Numbered from the stretch's first letter, positions 1 to 6,920 are shown. The stretch is DNA of 7,115 nucleotides from Candidatus Cloacimonadota bacterium (GCA_030638385.1 DAOWES010000119.1:1-7115), one strand, 5' to 3'. Notes: generated from the letters alone by a model not told the origin. Translations and numbers: made by a program.

Positions 1-1
1 A

Positions 2-712
2 GGAAATCTCATTATTTCAGGATGGAAAACTTCAACGATAATTGAAAATTATTTCCTAAACGCATTTCTTGATATAGAAAATGTAGAAACAGCACCAACA
101 TTTATCTTCAATCAAGCGAATTCGGAAACCTACCCTATCCTTAATGTAGATCCCGAAAAACTAAATGCCGCATTTAATGGATGTTTACCATATATAGCCA
201 CCTTCCCGGAAGCAGAAAATAGCATCTATACTTTCCAAAGCATAGATGGTTCTGAATTCGATGAAGCACCTTGTGCAATTAAATCTCAACCGAATGGTAC
301 ATTTATCCTATTGGGATTTCCGCTATATTATATACATAATAATCAGGCAGCTAAATTTATCGAAGCTGTTTTAGATGAAATCGGAGAAACAGGCACAACA
401 CATGAAGAAGTTCTTCAACCTGAAATAACATTAAACACATACCCAAACCCCTTTTCATTAGAAACCAATCAACGTGGACATGTAACAATTTCCTATAATC
501 TCCCCAGTAATTCTGAAACAGAACTTTCTATATTCAATGCAAAAGGCCAAAAGATTGCGACAATCTTCAAGGGCTACCAACCTGCCGGTCAGTATGAAAA
601 AAACTGGAATGGTTATTCTGAAAATGGACAAGCAGTCTCTTCCGGAGTTTATTTCTATAAACTTACTACCGGAAAACTCACTGCTATGAATAAAATGATA
701 ATTATAAAATAA
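2..712 (+). CDS. C-terminal part of a secreted protein with sorting/FlgD-like tail (5' end outside window)
   Basis: The reading frame is open from the first bases of the window to TAA at 710-712, giving 236 visible residues, so the true start lies upstream. A TTG at 311 lies inside the continuous domain and is not the start. The visible N-terminal half (residues 1-128) begins GNLIISGW and later has GFPLYYIHNNQAAKFIEAVL. This pattern resembles the end of a flavodoxin/class I amidotransferase-like fold found in large secreted proteins, where a glycine-rich 'GGnLfiSG' strand is followed, before the domain ends, by a 'GFPlyy...A..li' segment. That match is recalled family knowledge and only tentative. 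Residues 147-236 form an Ig-like C-terminal tail: YPNPF, ISYNL, IFNAKGQKIATI, WNG, SGVYFYKL and final KMIIIK. Such tails direct or anchor exported proteins in FCB-group bacteria. The next gene carries the same tail type. No clear intrinsic terminator follows. The catalytic or binding function is unknown because most of the protein is missing. Confidence 0.85.
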   Translation, partial: GNLIISGWKTSTIIENYFLNAFLDIENVETAPTFIFNQANSETYPILNVDPEKLNAAFNGCLPYIATFPEAENSIYTFQSIDGSEFDEAPCAIKSQPNGTFILLGFPLYYIHNNQAAKFIEAVLDEIGETGTTHEEVLQPEITLNTYPNPFSLETNQRGHVTISYNLPSNSETELSIFNAKGQKIATIFKGYQPAGQYEKNWNGYSENGQAVSSGVYFYKLTTGKLTAMNKMIIIK

Positions 713-767
713 TTCTAATCAATTTTATTCGGTATTTATTATTTGAGACCACATTGCCTAGACTACA

Positions 768-834
768 GGCCACCAAGGTGATTAGATATTATTCTTGACA
801 CGATTTCCATGTAGCAAAGTAGTGCCGAAATCGT
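768..834 (+). promoter_or_regulatory. Promoter-like region with TTGACA box and inverted repeat upstream of the C10 protease gene
   Basis: A perfect TTGACA lies at 795-800 inside ATTCTTGACA (791-800). No good TATAAT-like box sits at 17 +/- 1 bases, so the -10 element is uncertain. An 8-bp perfect inverted repeat, ACGATTTC (800-807) and GAAATCGT (827-834) with a 19-base loop, begins at the last base of the box. It could be an operator or a 5' leader hairpin. Upstream blocks GGCC (768-771) and GTGAT (778-782) recur in the same order before the next gene's TTGACA box. Confidence 0.45.
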
Positions 835-865
835 TTTAATCATTAAAAAAAATAAGGAGAATAAA

Positions 866-3310
866 ATGAAAAAATTATTTTCACTTTCACTTATTCTGTC
901 ATTAGCTGGAATTCTTTTTGCCACACCAATGACATTAAGTGAAGCACAACAGGCTGCCAGCCTAAAAATTCAAATTGAACAAAAAAATGACTTTCAAATC
1001 ATTAGTTCAGAAACTATCTCTAATAACGAAGGTATTGAGATTGCATACCTTTTTAATCTATCCCCGGAAGGGTTTATATTAACCTCTACAGATTCAGATA
1101 TCAAACCTATCATCGGTTACTCTTTTGAAAACAAATTTTCAACAGAAGCATCTCATAGAAATGCACCATTAAAGATGATTACTCATGACCAAACAAATCG
1201 CCATGCAGTTATCGATCAAATTAGCAGTAAAATGAGATCTGCCAACAATACAGAATGGACAAACTACACCAATAGCAACATGGAAGCATTCTCAACAAGA
1301 GCTGCAGTTTGGCCTCCGGAAAATTACGATTCTCCAAATGATGGCTGGTTACATACAGAATGGGATCAGAGTTATCCATATTATAATTTCTGCCCACAAG
1401 ACGATACAGGAAATGGAAGATGTGTTGTTGGTTGTGTAGCTACTGCAGCTACTCAAATCATCTATTATCATAAAAATTTCGAACAACCAAACCTCACAGA
1501 CCTTGACGATTACTGGAGTGGATATAATGGGTATGTGCATATCGACAATGATTCTGAGAAGAACGATTTCCCGGCTTTCCCGGCACTAAATGACTATCTG
1601 GCAATAGCTGAAGAGCATCTTGAAGACGGCACAAATTTCACCAATGACGATTATGCTGCTCTTTCCTTTGCTTTTGGTATTTCCGTTAAGATGCAGTATG
1701 GTTCTAATGCAAGTGGCGGTTCAGGAACTCAATCAAATAAGGTAGTTGGCGCCCTGCTCAACAGATGGGGTTATGAAGATGCTAAATTCTACGGAGTATG
1801 GTCAGTCACTATAAAAAACCTCATGATTAGCGACATGCAAAACGGCCTTCCCGGTGTTCTTGGAATCATCCAAACTGGTGCTGCATACGGACATGCTATT
1901 GCATATGATGGATACAATGAAAATGACGACACATTCCATCTTAATTACGGTTGGAAAGGAAACTCAAATGGCTGGTATGACATCCCATCTGAAATGCCTC
2001 AATTTGACACAATTAACGGCGTAGTACTTAATATAGATGATGGAGTAAAGCAATTCACTCTCACCGGAAATATTTGTGCAGAAGGAAATCCAATTGAAGG
2101 TATTGATTTTACAATTAGCAAAAATGACTTTGTTATCAATGTAACACCTGAAGCTGATGGAAATTTTGAAGTGCCATTCCTTATAGAAGGAACTTACCTT
2201 GTTGAAGCTACTTTACCACTTACGGAAGGTGGCTATTTCCATTATTCTCAAGATATGAACCTTACTGCTCCAAACGGATATATTAGCATTAACATGCTTC
2301 CATATTTAAATTTCACAGGCTCTGTAAGTGCAGACATTAGCACAGAAGGTGCTAAAGTTGCAATCTATAGCGAAGGCAAAATCATTGAAAGTGCTATAGT
2401 AGATGCAGAAGGTAATTATTCAACATCGGGAATTCTTCCCGGAGAATATCTTGCTACTGTAAGTTTAGGAGACAATTATTTTACAACAAAAACTATCGAA
2501 GTTACAGCCGCAAACCAAAGCGCTGACTTCACCTTAATAAATTATGAATACGACTGCGAGATCAATCTTGCAGGTCCTGCAACAGATGTTTATACATTTA
2601 TCCCATTTACTCTTTCCATGGGCATCAAGCTTGCAGGTGTAAATATTACACCTTACGCAGATGATGCTTTCACAAAAGTTAAATTCAAAGCTCCCGCAGA
2701 TCCTGCTGATGCCCAAATCTGGGTACAAATCTGGGAAGGAGAAAACTTGCTTTCTGAAGTTGAAGTAAATGATTTCACTTATGGAGAATGGAAAACTATT
2801 ACTTTTGATAATTTCATACCTGTAGACATTGAAAAAGAGTACTTTGTCGGCTATAAAATTATTAGCGGAAATGGAATTATGGCATGGCATGATGCCGGCC
2901 CTCGTGTAGAAGGTGGAGCTTACACTCGCAACACCGGCTGGATGTCACTGAAAGATGATCATGATTACAACTTCTGCATAAAAGCAATAACAATTTCTCA
3001 AACGCAATCTGCTGCAGAAGAGACAATTGTCGCTCTTTCCTCTTTGGGAAATAACTATCCAAATCCATTTAATCCAACCACAACTATCAGCTTCAATTTA
3101 GCTGAAGGCGGAAATGTGGAACTTGGAATTTATAATGTAAAAGGTCAAAAAGTTAGCACTATTGTAAATGAGCATAAATCAGCCGGTTCACATTCTATTG
3201 TTTGGAATGGAACAGACGACAGAGGTACCGGACTTACAAGTGGAGTTTACTTCTACAGAATCAAGTCTGGAAAATTTACTTCAACCAAGAAAATGATTCT
3301 TCTTAAATAA
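866..3310 (+). CDS. Secreted C10-family (streptopain-like) cysteine peptidase with Ig-like modules and sorting tail
   Basis: This 814-residue protein is predicted to be an exported cysteine protease made as an inactive precursor. Residues 1-19 are a signal peptide (MKK, hydrophobic core, cleavage near LFA). Residues ~22-95 look like the Spi_C10 propeptide/inhibitor (AYLFN, GFILTSTD, PIIGYS). The catalytic domain covers ~145-392. Nucleophile Cys190 lies in GCVATAATQIIYYH, His343 in GHAIAYDGY, and HLNYGWKGNSNGWYDI (358-373) supplies the conserved Asn/Trp region, so the active site looks intact. Two carboxypeptidase-regulatory-like beta modules follow (~396-478 and ~481-557), then a jelly-roll-like module (~561-710) common in secreted proteins of these bacteria. 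The tail (728-814) runs from NNYPNPFNPTTTISFNL to KKMILLK. The start is supported by AAGGAGA at 854-860, five bases before the ATG. The gene is probably monocistronic, since a strong terminator follows. Likely roles are protein scavenging or surface proteolysis; the substrate cannot be read from sequence. Confidence 0.93.
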   Translation: MKKLFSLSLILSLAGILFATPMTLSEAQQAASLKIQIEQKNDFQIISSETISNNEGIEIAYLFNLSPEGFILTSTDSDIKPIIGYSFENKFSTEASHRNAPLKMITHDQTNRHAVIDQISSKMRSANNTEWTNYTNSNMEAFSTRAAVWPPENYDSPNDGWLHTEWDQSYPYYNFCPQDDTGNGRCVVGCVATAATQIIYYHKNFEQPNLTDLDDYWSGYNGYVHIDNDSEKNDFPAFPALNDYLAIAEEHLEDGTNFTNDDYAALSFAFGISVKMQYGSNASGGSGTQSNKVVGALLNRWGYEDAKFYGVWSVTIKNLMISDMQNGLPGVLGIIQTGAAYGHAIAYDGYNENDDTFHLNYGWKGNSNGWYDIPSEMPQFDTINGVVLNIDDGVKQFTLTGNICAEGNPIEGIDFTISKNDFVINVTPEADGNFEVPFLIEGTYLVEATLPLTEGGYFHYSQDMNLTAPNGYISINMLPYLNFTGSVSADISTEGAKVAIYSEGKIIESAIVDAEGNYSTSGILPGEYLATVSLGDNYFTTKTIEVTAANQSADFTLINYEYDCEINLAGPATDVYTFIPFTLSMGIKLAGVNITPYADDAFTKVKFKAPADPADAQIWVQIWEGENLLSEVEVNDFTYGEWKTITFDNFIPVDIEKEYFVGYKIISGNGIMAWHDAGPRVEGGAYTRNTGWMSLKDDHDYNFCIKAITISQTQSAAEETIVALSSLGNNYPNPFNPTTTISFNLAEGGNVELGIYNVKGQKVSTIVNEHKSAGSHSIVWNGTDDRGTGLTSGVYFYRIKSGKFTSTKKMILLK

Positions 3311-3311
3311 G

Positions 3312-3355
3312 CTATTATTAATAGGAACTATTATTAATAGGAGCTATTATTTAAT
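3312..3355 (+). repeat. 16-base tandem repeat, about 2.75 copies
   Basis: Units start at 3312, 3328 and 3344. The first two are CTATTATTAATAGGAA and CTATTATTAATAGGAG, and the third is a partial CTATTATTTAAT. Each full unit holds a small self-complementary core, CTATT-ATT-AATAG. The array fills the space between the protease stop codon and the terminator. Confidence 0.85.
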
Positions 3356-3359
3356 ATTT

Positions 3360-3396
3360 CACCCCGTAATTGCGATCAATTACGGGGTGTCTTTTA
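3360..3396 (+). terminator. Strong Rho-independent terminator after the C10 protease gene
   Basis: A perfect 13-bp stem, CACCCCGTAATTG (3360-3372) with CAATTACGGGGTG (3377-3389), closes on a four-base CGAT loop. TCTTTTATT follows (3390-3398). This is a textbook intrinsic terminator, 49 bases past the protease stop codon. It separates the protease transcript from the yggS operon. Confidence 0.95.
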
Positions 3397-3440
3397 TTAC
3401 CATGCAAACCAGAAAAAATAAGTTCAAACAAGTAAACATC

Positions 3441-3505
3441 GGCCTACGACGTGATCCGAGACATAATTCTTGACATAGAAATGCTGAAAATTTCTTTCAT
3501 ATAGA
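3441..3505 (+). promoter_or_regulatory. Promoter-like region with TTGACA box upstream of yggS
   Basis: TTGACA lies at 3470-3475 inside ATTCTTGACA (3466-3475), the same ten bases found before the protease gene. GGCC (3441-3444), six bases, then GTGAT (3451-3455) also repeat the upstream pattern. The best -10-like string, TATAGA (3500-3505), is 24 bases away, which is too far for a classic sigma-70 promoter. A 6-bp inverted repeat (AGAAAT at 3477-3482, ATTTCT at 3490-3495) lies just after the box. It probably drives the yggS-to-vWA unit. Confidence 0.45.
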
Positions 3506-3529
3506 AAAGAAATAGATAGGAATCATTCA

Positions 3530-4228
3530 ATGAGCATTAAAGAAAATATTATAGCAATAATGAACAAAGTTGCTATTGCAGCAAAAAAATCTAACAGAAA
3601 TTTAGATGAAATAAAATTATTAGTTGTAACCAAAACCTATTCAGCTTCGATAATTGATGAAGCACTCTCAGCCGGAGCTAAATATATTGGTGAGAACAAA
3701 ATCCAGGAAGCAGAAACAAAATTGCCGGAATTATCTCAGAAATGTGATGAATTTCATTTTATTGGTCATCTTCAATCAAATAAGATTAAAAAATTAATCC
3801 CCTTAAAACCGGCATTAATTCACTCTCTCGATAAAATTTCAACAGCAAGAAAACTTGATAGCTACTTGAAAAAGTTTGATTTGAAGCAAAATGTCCTCAT
3901 TCAAGTAAATACTTCAAATGAAAAGAGTAAATTTGGTATCTCTCCAAATGAGACTGACGAATTTATTCAAGAGATGTCAAAATTTGAAAACATCCAAGTT
4001 AAAGGTTTAATGACAATTGGCCTTAACAGCAATGATGAAGAGAAAATCAGAGAATGTTTTAAGAGTTTAAATAAGCTTTTCAATAAATACAAAAAGACTC
4101 AATTCCCAAATATTGAAATGAAATATTTATCAATGGGAATGACAAACGATTTTGAAATTGCCATCGAAGAAGGCGCTAATATTGTTAGAATTGGTAGCGC
4201 AATCTTTGGCAATAGAATTTACACATAA
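3530..4228 (+). CDS. yggS: Pyridoxal phosphate homeostasis protein (YggS/PROSC/PLPBP family)
   Basis: This 232-residue protein is the usual length for the family, a cytoplasmic single-domain protein with an alanine-racemase-like TIM-barrel fold. It binds PLP without known enzyme activity and balances vitamin B6 and amino/keto acid pools. Family landmarks are all present: VVTKTYS with PLP-lysine Lys35, IGEN (53-56), FHFIGHLQSNKIKK (75-88), IHSLD (97-101), QVNTSNEKSKFG (125-136), VKGLMTIG (157-164), LSMGMTNDFEIAI (200-212) for the phosphate-binding region, and RIGSAIFG (220-227). ATG is preceded by AGGAA at 3518-3522, seven bases away. It is the first gene of an apparent operon, and its stop codon overlaps the ribosome binding site of the next gene. 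In many bacteria this gene lies near cell-division or membrane genes; here it precedes a PlsY relative. Confidence 0.96.
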   Translation: MSIKENIIAIMNKVAIAAKKSNRNLDEIKLLVVTKTYSASIIDEALSAGAKYIGENKIQEAETKLPELSQKCDEFHFIGHLQSNKIKKLIPLKPALIHSLDKISTARKLDSYLKKFDLKQNVLIQVNTSNEKSKFGISPNETDEFIQEMSKFENIQVKGLMTIGLNSNDEEKIRECFKSLNKLFNKYKKTQFPNIEMKYLSMGMTNDFEIAIEEGANIVRIGSAIFGNRIYT

Positions 4229-4233
4229 GGAGA
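4227..4233 (+). promoter_or_regulatory. Ribosome binding site that fixes the plsY-like start
   Basis: AAGGAGA overlaps the yggS TAA (4226-4228) and sits five bases before ATG at 4239. The reading frame is open further upstream to an ATG at 4152, but that would overlap yggS by 77 bases and add 29 polar residues absent from PlsY proteins. The 4239 start is therefore preferred. Confidence 0.85.
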
Positions 4234-4238
4234 AACCA

Positions 4239-4859
4239 ATGAATTCGATAATACTATATTTACTTATGCTGCCACTTGCCTACCTTATAGGTTGCTTTTC
4301 CAGCTCAATACTTATTGCAAAATCATTCCGCCACTTAAATATTTTCAAAGTAGGCACAGGACACCCGGACACACAAAACATATTTAATAACGTTAGTAAA
4401 CCTTTGGGATTCTTAGCCGGTGTTATTGATCTTGGAAAGATGTATCTACTTTTAGTTCTAGGCAAATTCATTCTTAGTTCTAACTATTTTAATTTTAGCG
4501 GAGAAACACTTCAGAACTTACTCTTGATAATTGGATTCACAATCATTGCCGGACATTGCTTTCCAATTACCCATAAATTCAGAGGTGGTCGTGGCTTGTT
4601 CTCATATATGGGATTTGTTCTCTTTTTTGCCCCAATCCCCATGATGATTATCGGCATACTTTCGATATTTATTGTTATCAAATTCAAGCAGGTCAGATTT
4701 TGTGAATTTATGATCGTACTTATCCCACCATTATTGAATCTTATTCCAATCCTAAATAGGACAAATTATAGTACTACTTTTATTGGGAAAATGTTTATTG
4801 CGGCACTTCTTATCGGTTTATTTAATATTCTTGTTTCCAAAAGACAAGGCAACTTTTAG
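4239..4859 (+). CDS. PlsY-family integral membrane protein with degenerate active-site motifs
   Basis: This 206-residue, strongly hydrophobic protein has the length and layout of PlsY, the inner-membrane enzyme that moves an acyl group from acyl-phosphate to glycerol-3-phosphate. Family likeness is clear in LAYLIGCFSSSILIAK (13-28), KVGTGHPDTQNI (37-48), GHCFPITHKFRGGRG (105-119) and FNIL (195-198). The residues known to matter for PlsY are mostly changed. The motif 1 Ser is Thr40, and its Arg ten residues later is Asn50. The phosphate-loop GGKG is GGRG (116-119). The motif 3 His is Gly193, with only Asn196 kept, and the terminal Glu is missing. The protein is therefore either a paralog with altered or lost activity or a binding/regulatory relative. 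It follows yggS closely and ends in TAG overlapping the GTG of a gene remnant. Fold assignment is fairly sure; enzymatic activity is doubtful. Confidence 0.8.
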   Translation: MNSIILYLLMLPLAYLIGCFSSSILIAKSFRHLNIFKVGTGHPDTQNIFNNVSKPLGFLAGVIDLGKMYLLLVLGKFILSSNYFNFSGETLQNLLLIIGFTIIAGHCFPITHKFRGGRGLFSYMGFVLFFAPIPMMIIGILSIFIVIKFKQVRFCEFMIVLIPPLLNLIPILNRTNYSTTFIGKMFIAALLIGLFNILVSKRQGNF

Positions 4860-5004
4860 TGAAAATAGCTGAGGTTAACTCTAAGAAAGATCTTCTAAAA
4901 TTCTTCAAATTTCCTTTTGAACTTTATAAAAGAGATCTCAATTGGGTTACCTCCATTATCATGAAATAAAAAAAAGAGCACTCTGCAAAAGTGAAAGAAT
5001 GTAA
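4859..5004 (+). pseudogene. N-terminal remnant of a GNAT-like acyltransferase gene
   Basis: From a GTG at 4859 that overlaps the plsY-like stop (TAGTG), 36 codons read to TAA at 4967-4969. The product includes KIAEVNSKKDLLKFFKFPFE then LYKRDLNWVTSIIMK. This matches the N-terminus of a common bacterial GNAT-like family that starts 'i..V.tkkdlk.Fi.fPy.lYk.dpnWVPPL', normally several hundred residues long. The intact copies have WVPPL where this has WVTSI. Shifting to the -1 frame near 4957 continues as YHEIKKRALCKSERM and stops at TAA 5002-5004, consistent with a frameshift in decaying sequence. The rest of the gene is absent. A weak AAGG (4846-4849) lies before the GTG. The alternative is a real 36-residue peptide. 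The TAA at 5002-5004 overlaps the next gene's ATG, which may be chance. Confidence 0.65.
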
Positions 5005-6899
5005 TGTTTAATATATCTTTTCTCAATCCCGGGATTTTCATATTTAGTTCAGCAGTAATTATTCCACTGCTAATATACCTATTTGCCAAAAAAAAGCCTA
5101 AACAAATCATTTTCAGTTCAATTAAATTTATTAAGCTTAGTACCCAAAAGCAAAAGAAAAAAATGAACTTGAAAAATCTGCTTCTTCTCATCATCAGAAT
5201 CTTGATTATTTTGCTTACAATCTTGGCAATTGCACGCCCGGCCATTAAAGCAGAATTTCTTAAAACAGGCAATAAACACCCCAAAACCGCAGTCGCGATT
5301 ATCATCGACAATTCCTATAGCATGAGCTATCTCATCGACACTAAAACCTCATTGGAAAAAGCAAAAAATCAAATTAAGATAATCAATGAAATTATCTCTG
5401 AAGATGACATTACTCTTCTATTAACTTTGGATAGCAGCTGGAATAATCTAAACGGCAATATCACTTATGGCAAACTTTCCGAAAAGCTCATTGATAATAT
5501 TTCCATCACAGCCACAACTCAAAAAATTTCAGACATAATCAAGTTAGCTGAAAACAAGCTTACCAAATCGCACCTTCCAAATCGCGAAATAATCATTCTT
5601 TCTGATCTTCAGCAAAAAGATCTTCCCCAAAAGATTGAAACTCCAACCTATTATATTCCCACCCACAATAAAACAGACCTCAACAATATTAGCACCCAAA
5701 ACAGTAATTTTTCTTATGACTTAATCGATAGAAAATCAGAGAACAAACTTCGTTTTGAGGTTCACAACCATACAAGTCAATTGCAAGAAGATCTTATTTG
5801 CCGATTATTTATTGATAATAATACTATTGCCGAAAAGGTAATTGATCTCAAACCTCTGCAAACCAAGTTGGAATCATTTAGTTTGGATCTACCGGAAGCC
5901 GGCTGGCATCATGGTTTTGTGCAAGTTATAAATGAACGACTAACTTATGATAACAAAAATCATTTTGCTTTTTTTCACAATCCAAATCCCTCTTTAGCAA
6001 TCATCACAGATCTTCAAATTCTTCCCAAACCCCTTGAAGCCTTAGCAAAAATCTATAGCGATAATTATAAAATCATCAATCAAATCAATTATGATGAGAT
6101 AATTAATTTTGATGCAATTCTATGTTTTAAAAAAGAAACTCTTTCAGAAAAAACAAAATTCGTTTTGGATAAAATCCAAAAGCAAAAAGGAATTATTTTT
6201 GTTACTGATAAAAATCTCGCTACAAATTGGCGTGAATATTTACAAGAAAACTTTAGTTTCAAATTTACAAATTTTCACAACGACAATAAAGAGAAACTAC
6301 TCCTCTCCTCTATAAATAAGTTTCATCCTATTACAAATTCTATCGATTTACAATCCGGCATTCGCGTAAATGATGTTTGGGGTATTGAGGCCAAACAAAA
6401 TATTCTCTTAGAAGCCGGAGCTTATCCTCTGATAATTACCAATGATAAATCTATTTTGTGGAATTTTGATCTTAGTAGCATGAAAAATCCGATGCTATTC
6501 AATTCGATCTTCCCCATTTTAGCGTATAATTCTCTAAATTATTCTGCTGCCCGGAAATCTATTACAAATTACACTATCGATGACAGAATAAATCTTACCA
6601 ATGCGATAACTCTTCCTCAAGGAGATATCATTTCTGCTGAGTTCATCACCTTTTCCGAGCCGGGAATATACAGAACTGAAGATAATTTCTTTGCTGTGAA
6701 TATTGATTATGAAGAGAGTAACTTTAACAAATTGGATTATAACGGAGATATAAAAATTTTAGATACAAGCAATTGGTCGGAAAAAATTATTTCATCACGT
6801 TATGGTTTTGAGATTTGGAAACATCTTTTATTGATTGTATTAATTTTGTTTTTCATTGAAATGCTCATCGTTAAAATAAATGAAAAGAAAAATAGTTGA
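5004..6899 (+). CDS. BatA-type membrane-anchored von Willebrand factor A domain protein
   Basis: This 631-residue protein starts with the BatA N-terminal double-membrane module. TM1 is near residues 10-27, and the basic loop KKKPKQIIFSSIKFIKL (29-45) precedes TM2 (58-78), which ends in the typical ARPA. A vWA domain follows (~95-215) with the metal-binding DxSxS as D102-N-S-Y-S106, a possible Thr near 170-172 and Asp201 in IILSDLQ. Residues ~225-325 look like a beta-sandwich (WHHGFVQV, YDNKNHFAFF). Residues ~329-415 resemble a flavodoxin/amidotransferase-like fold (SLAIITD, FDAILCF, KGIIFVTD). A C-terminal TM lies at ~606-623, followed by KINEKK. This is the architecture of stand-alone 'BatA domain' proteins, thought to work with MoxR-type ATPases and other vWA proteins in envelope or stress functions; no such partner is in the window. 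MFNISFLNP is the family's usual start, although the ribosome binding site is weak (GAAAGA, 4993-4998). Translational coupling to upstream reading is possible. Confidence 0.88.
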   Translation: MFNISFLNPGIFIFSSAVIIPLLIYLFAKKKPKQIIFSSIKFIKLSTQKQKKKMNLKNLLLLIIRILIILLTILAIARPAIKAEFLKTGNKHPKTAVAIIIDNSYSMSYLIDTKTSLEKAKNQIKIINEIISEDDITLLLTLDSSWNNLNGNITYGKLSEKLIDNISITATTQKISDIIKLAENKLTKSHLPNREIIILSDLQQKDLPQKIETPTYYIPTHNKTDLNNISTQNSNFSYDLIDRKSENKLRFEVHNHTSQLQEDLICRLFIDNNTIAEKVIDLKPLQTKLESFSLDLPEAGWHHGFVQVINERLTYDNKNHFAFFHNPNPSLAIITDLQILPKPLEALAKIYSDNYKIINQINYDEIINFDAILCFKKETLSEKTKFVLDKIQKQKGIIFVTDKNLATNWREYLQENFSFKFTNFHNDNKEKLLLSSINKFHPITNSIDLQSGIRVNDVWGIEAKQNILLEAGAYPLIITNDKSILWNFDLSSMKNPMLFNSIFPILAYNSLNYSAARKSITNYTIDDRINLTNAITLPQGDIISAEFITFSEPGIYRTEDNFFAVNIDYEESNFNKLDYNGDIKILDTSNWSEKIISSRYGFEIWKHLLLIVLILFFIEMLIVKINEKKNS

Positions 6900-6920
6900 G
6901 CTTATTCTAAAGTAGCTCAA
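6896..6920. terminator. Possible weak hairpin after the vWA gene
   Basis: TTGAGCT (6896-6902) pairs perfectly with AGCTCAA (6914-6920) across an 11-base loop and spans the vWA stop codon. No T-tract follows on the + strand, so it is a poor intrinsic terminator for this operon. On the - strand the stem is followed by a T-rich stretch and would look better for a converging transcript, but that richness comes from the A-rich end of the coding region. Confidence 0.3.

Noticed and set aside
311..712. TTG at 311 as the start of an independent 133-residue protein
   Set aside because: The frame is open all the way to the window edge, and the upstream residues form a continuous domain with the downstream ones.
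756..780. Possible terminator after the first gene (GCCT...AGGC and CACC-AA-GGTG)
   Set aside because: The stems are only four pairs, one loop is too tight, and no T-tract follows.
2534..3068. Minus-strand open frames within the protease gene
   Set aside because: They are shadows of a well-supported gene, have no recognisable domain and no ribosome binding site.
4152..4238. Longer reading of the plsY-like gene from ATG at 4152
   Set aside because: It would overlap yggS by 77 bases, adds a polar stretch not found in PlsY proteins, and lacks a ribosome binding site as good as AAGGAGA before 4239.
4895..5311. Minus-strand 138-codon frame across the remnant and the start of the vWA gene
   Set aside because: It is the complement of the BatA membrane segments; its hydrophobic appearance follows from that, and no family is recognisable.
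6109..6315. 68-codon frame inside the vWA gene on the + strand
   Set aside because: It is out of frame with a clearly coding region and is lysine-rich because of A-rich sequence.
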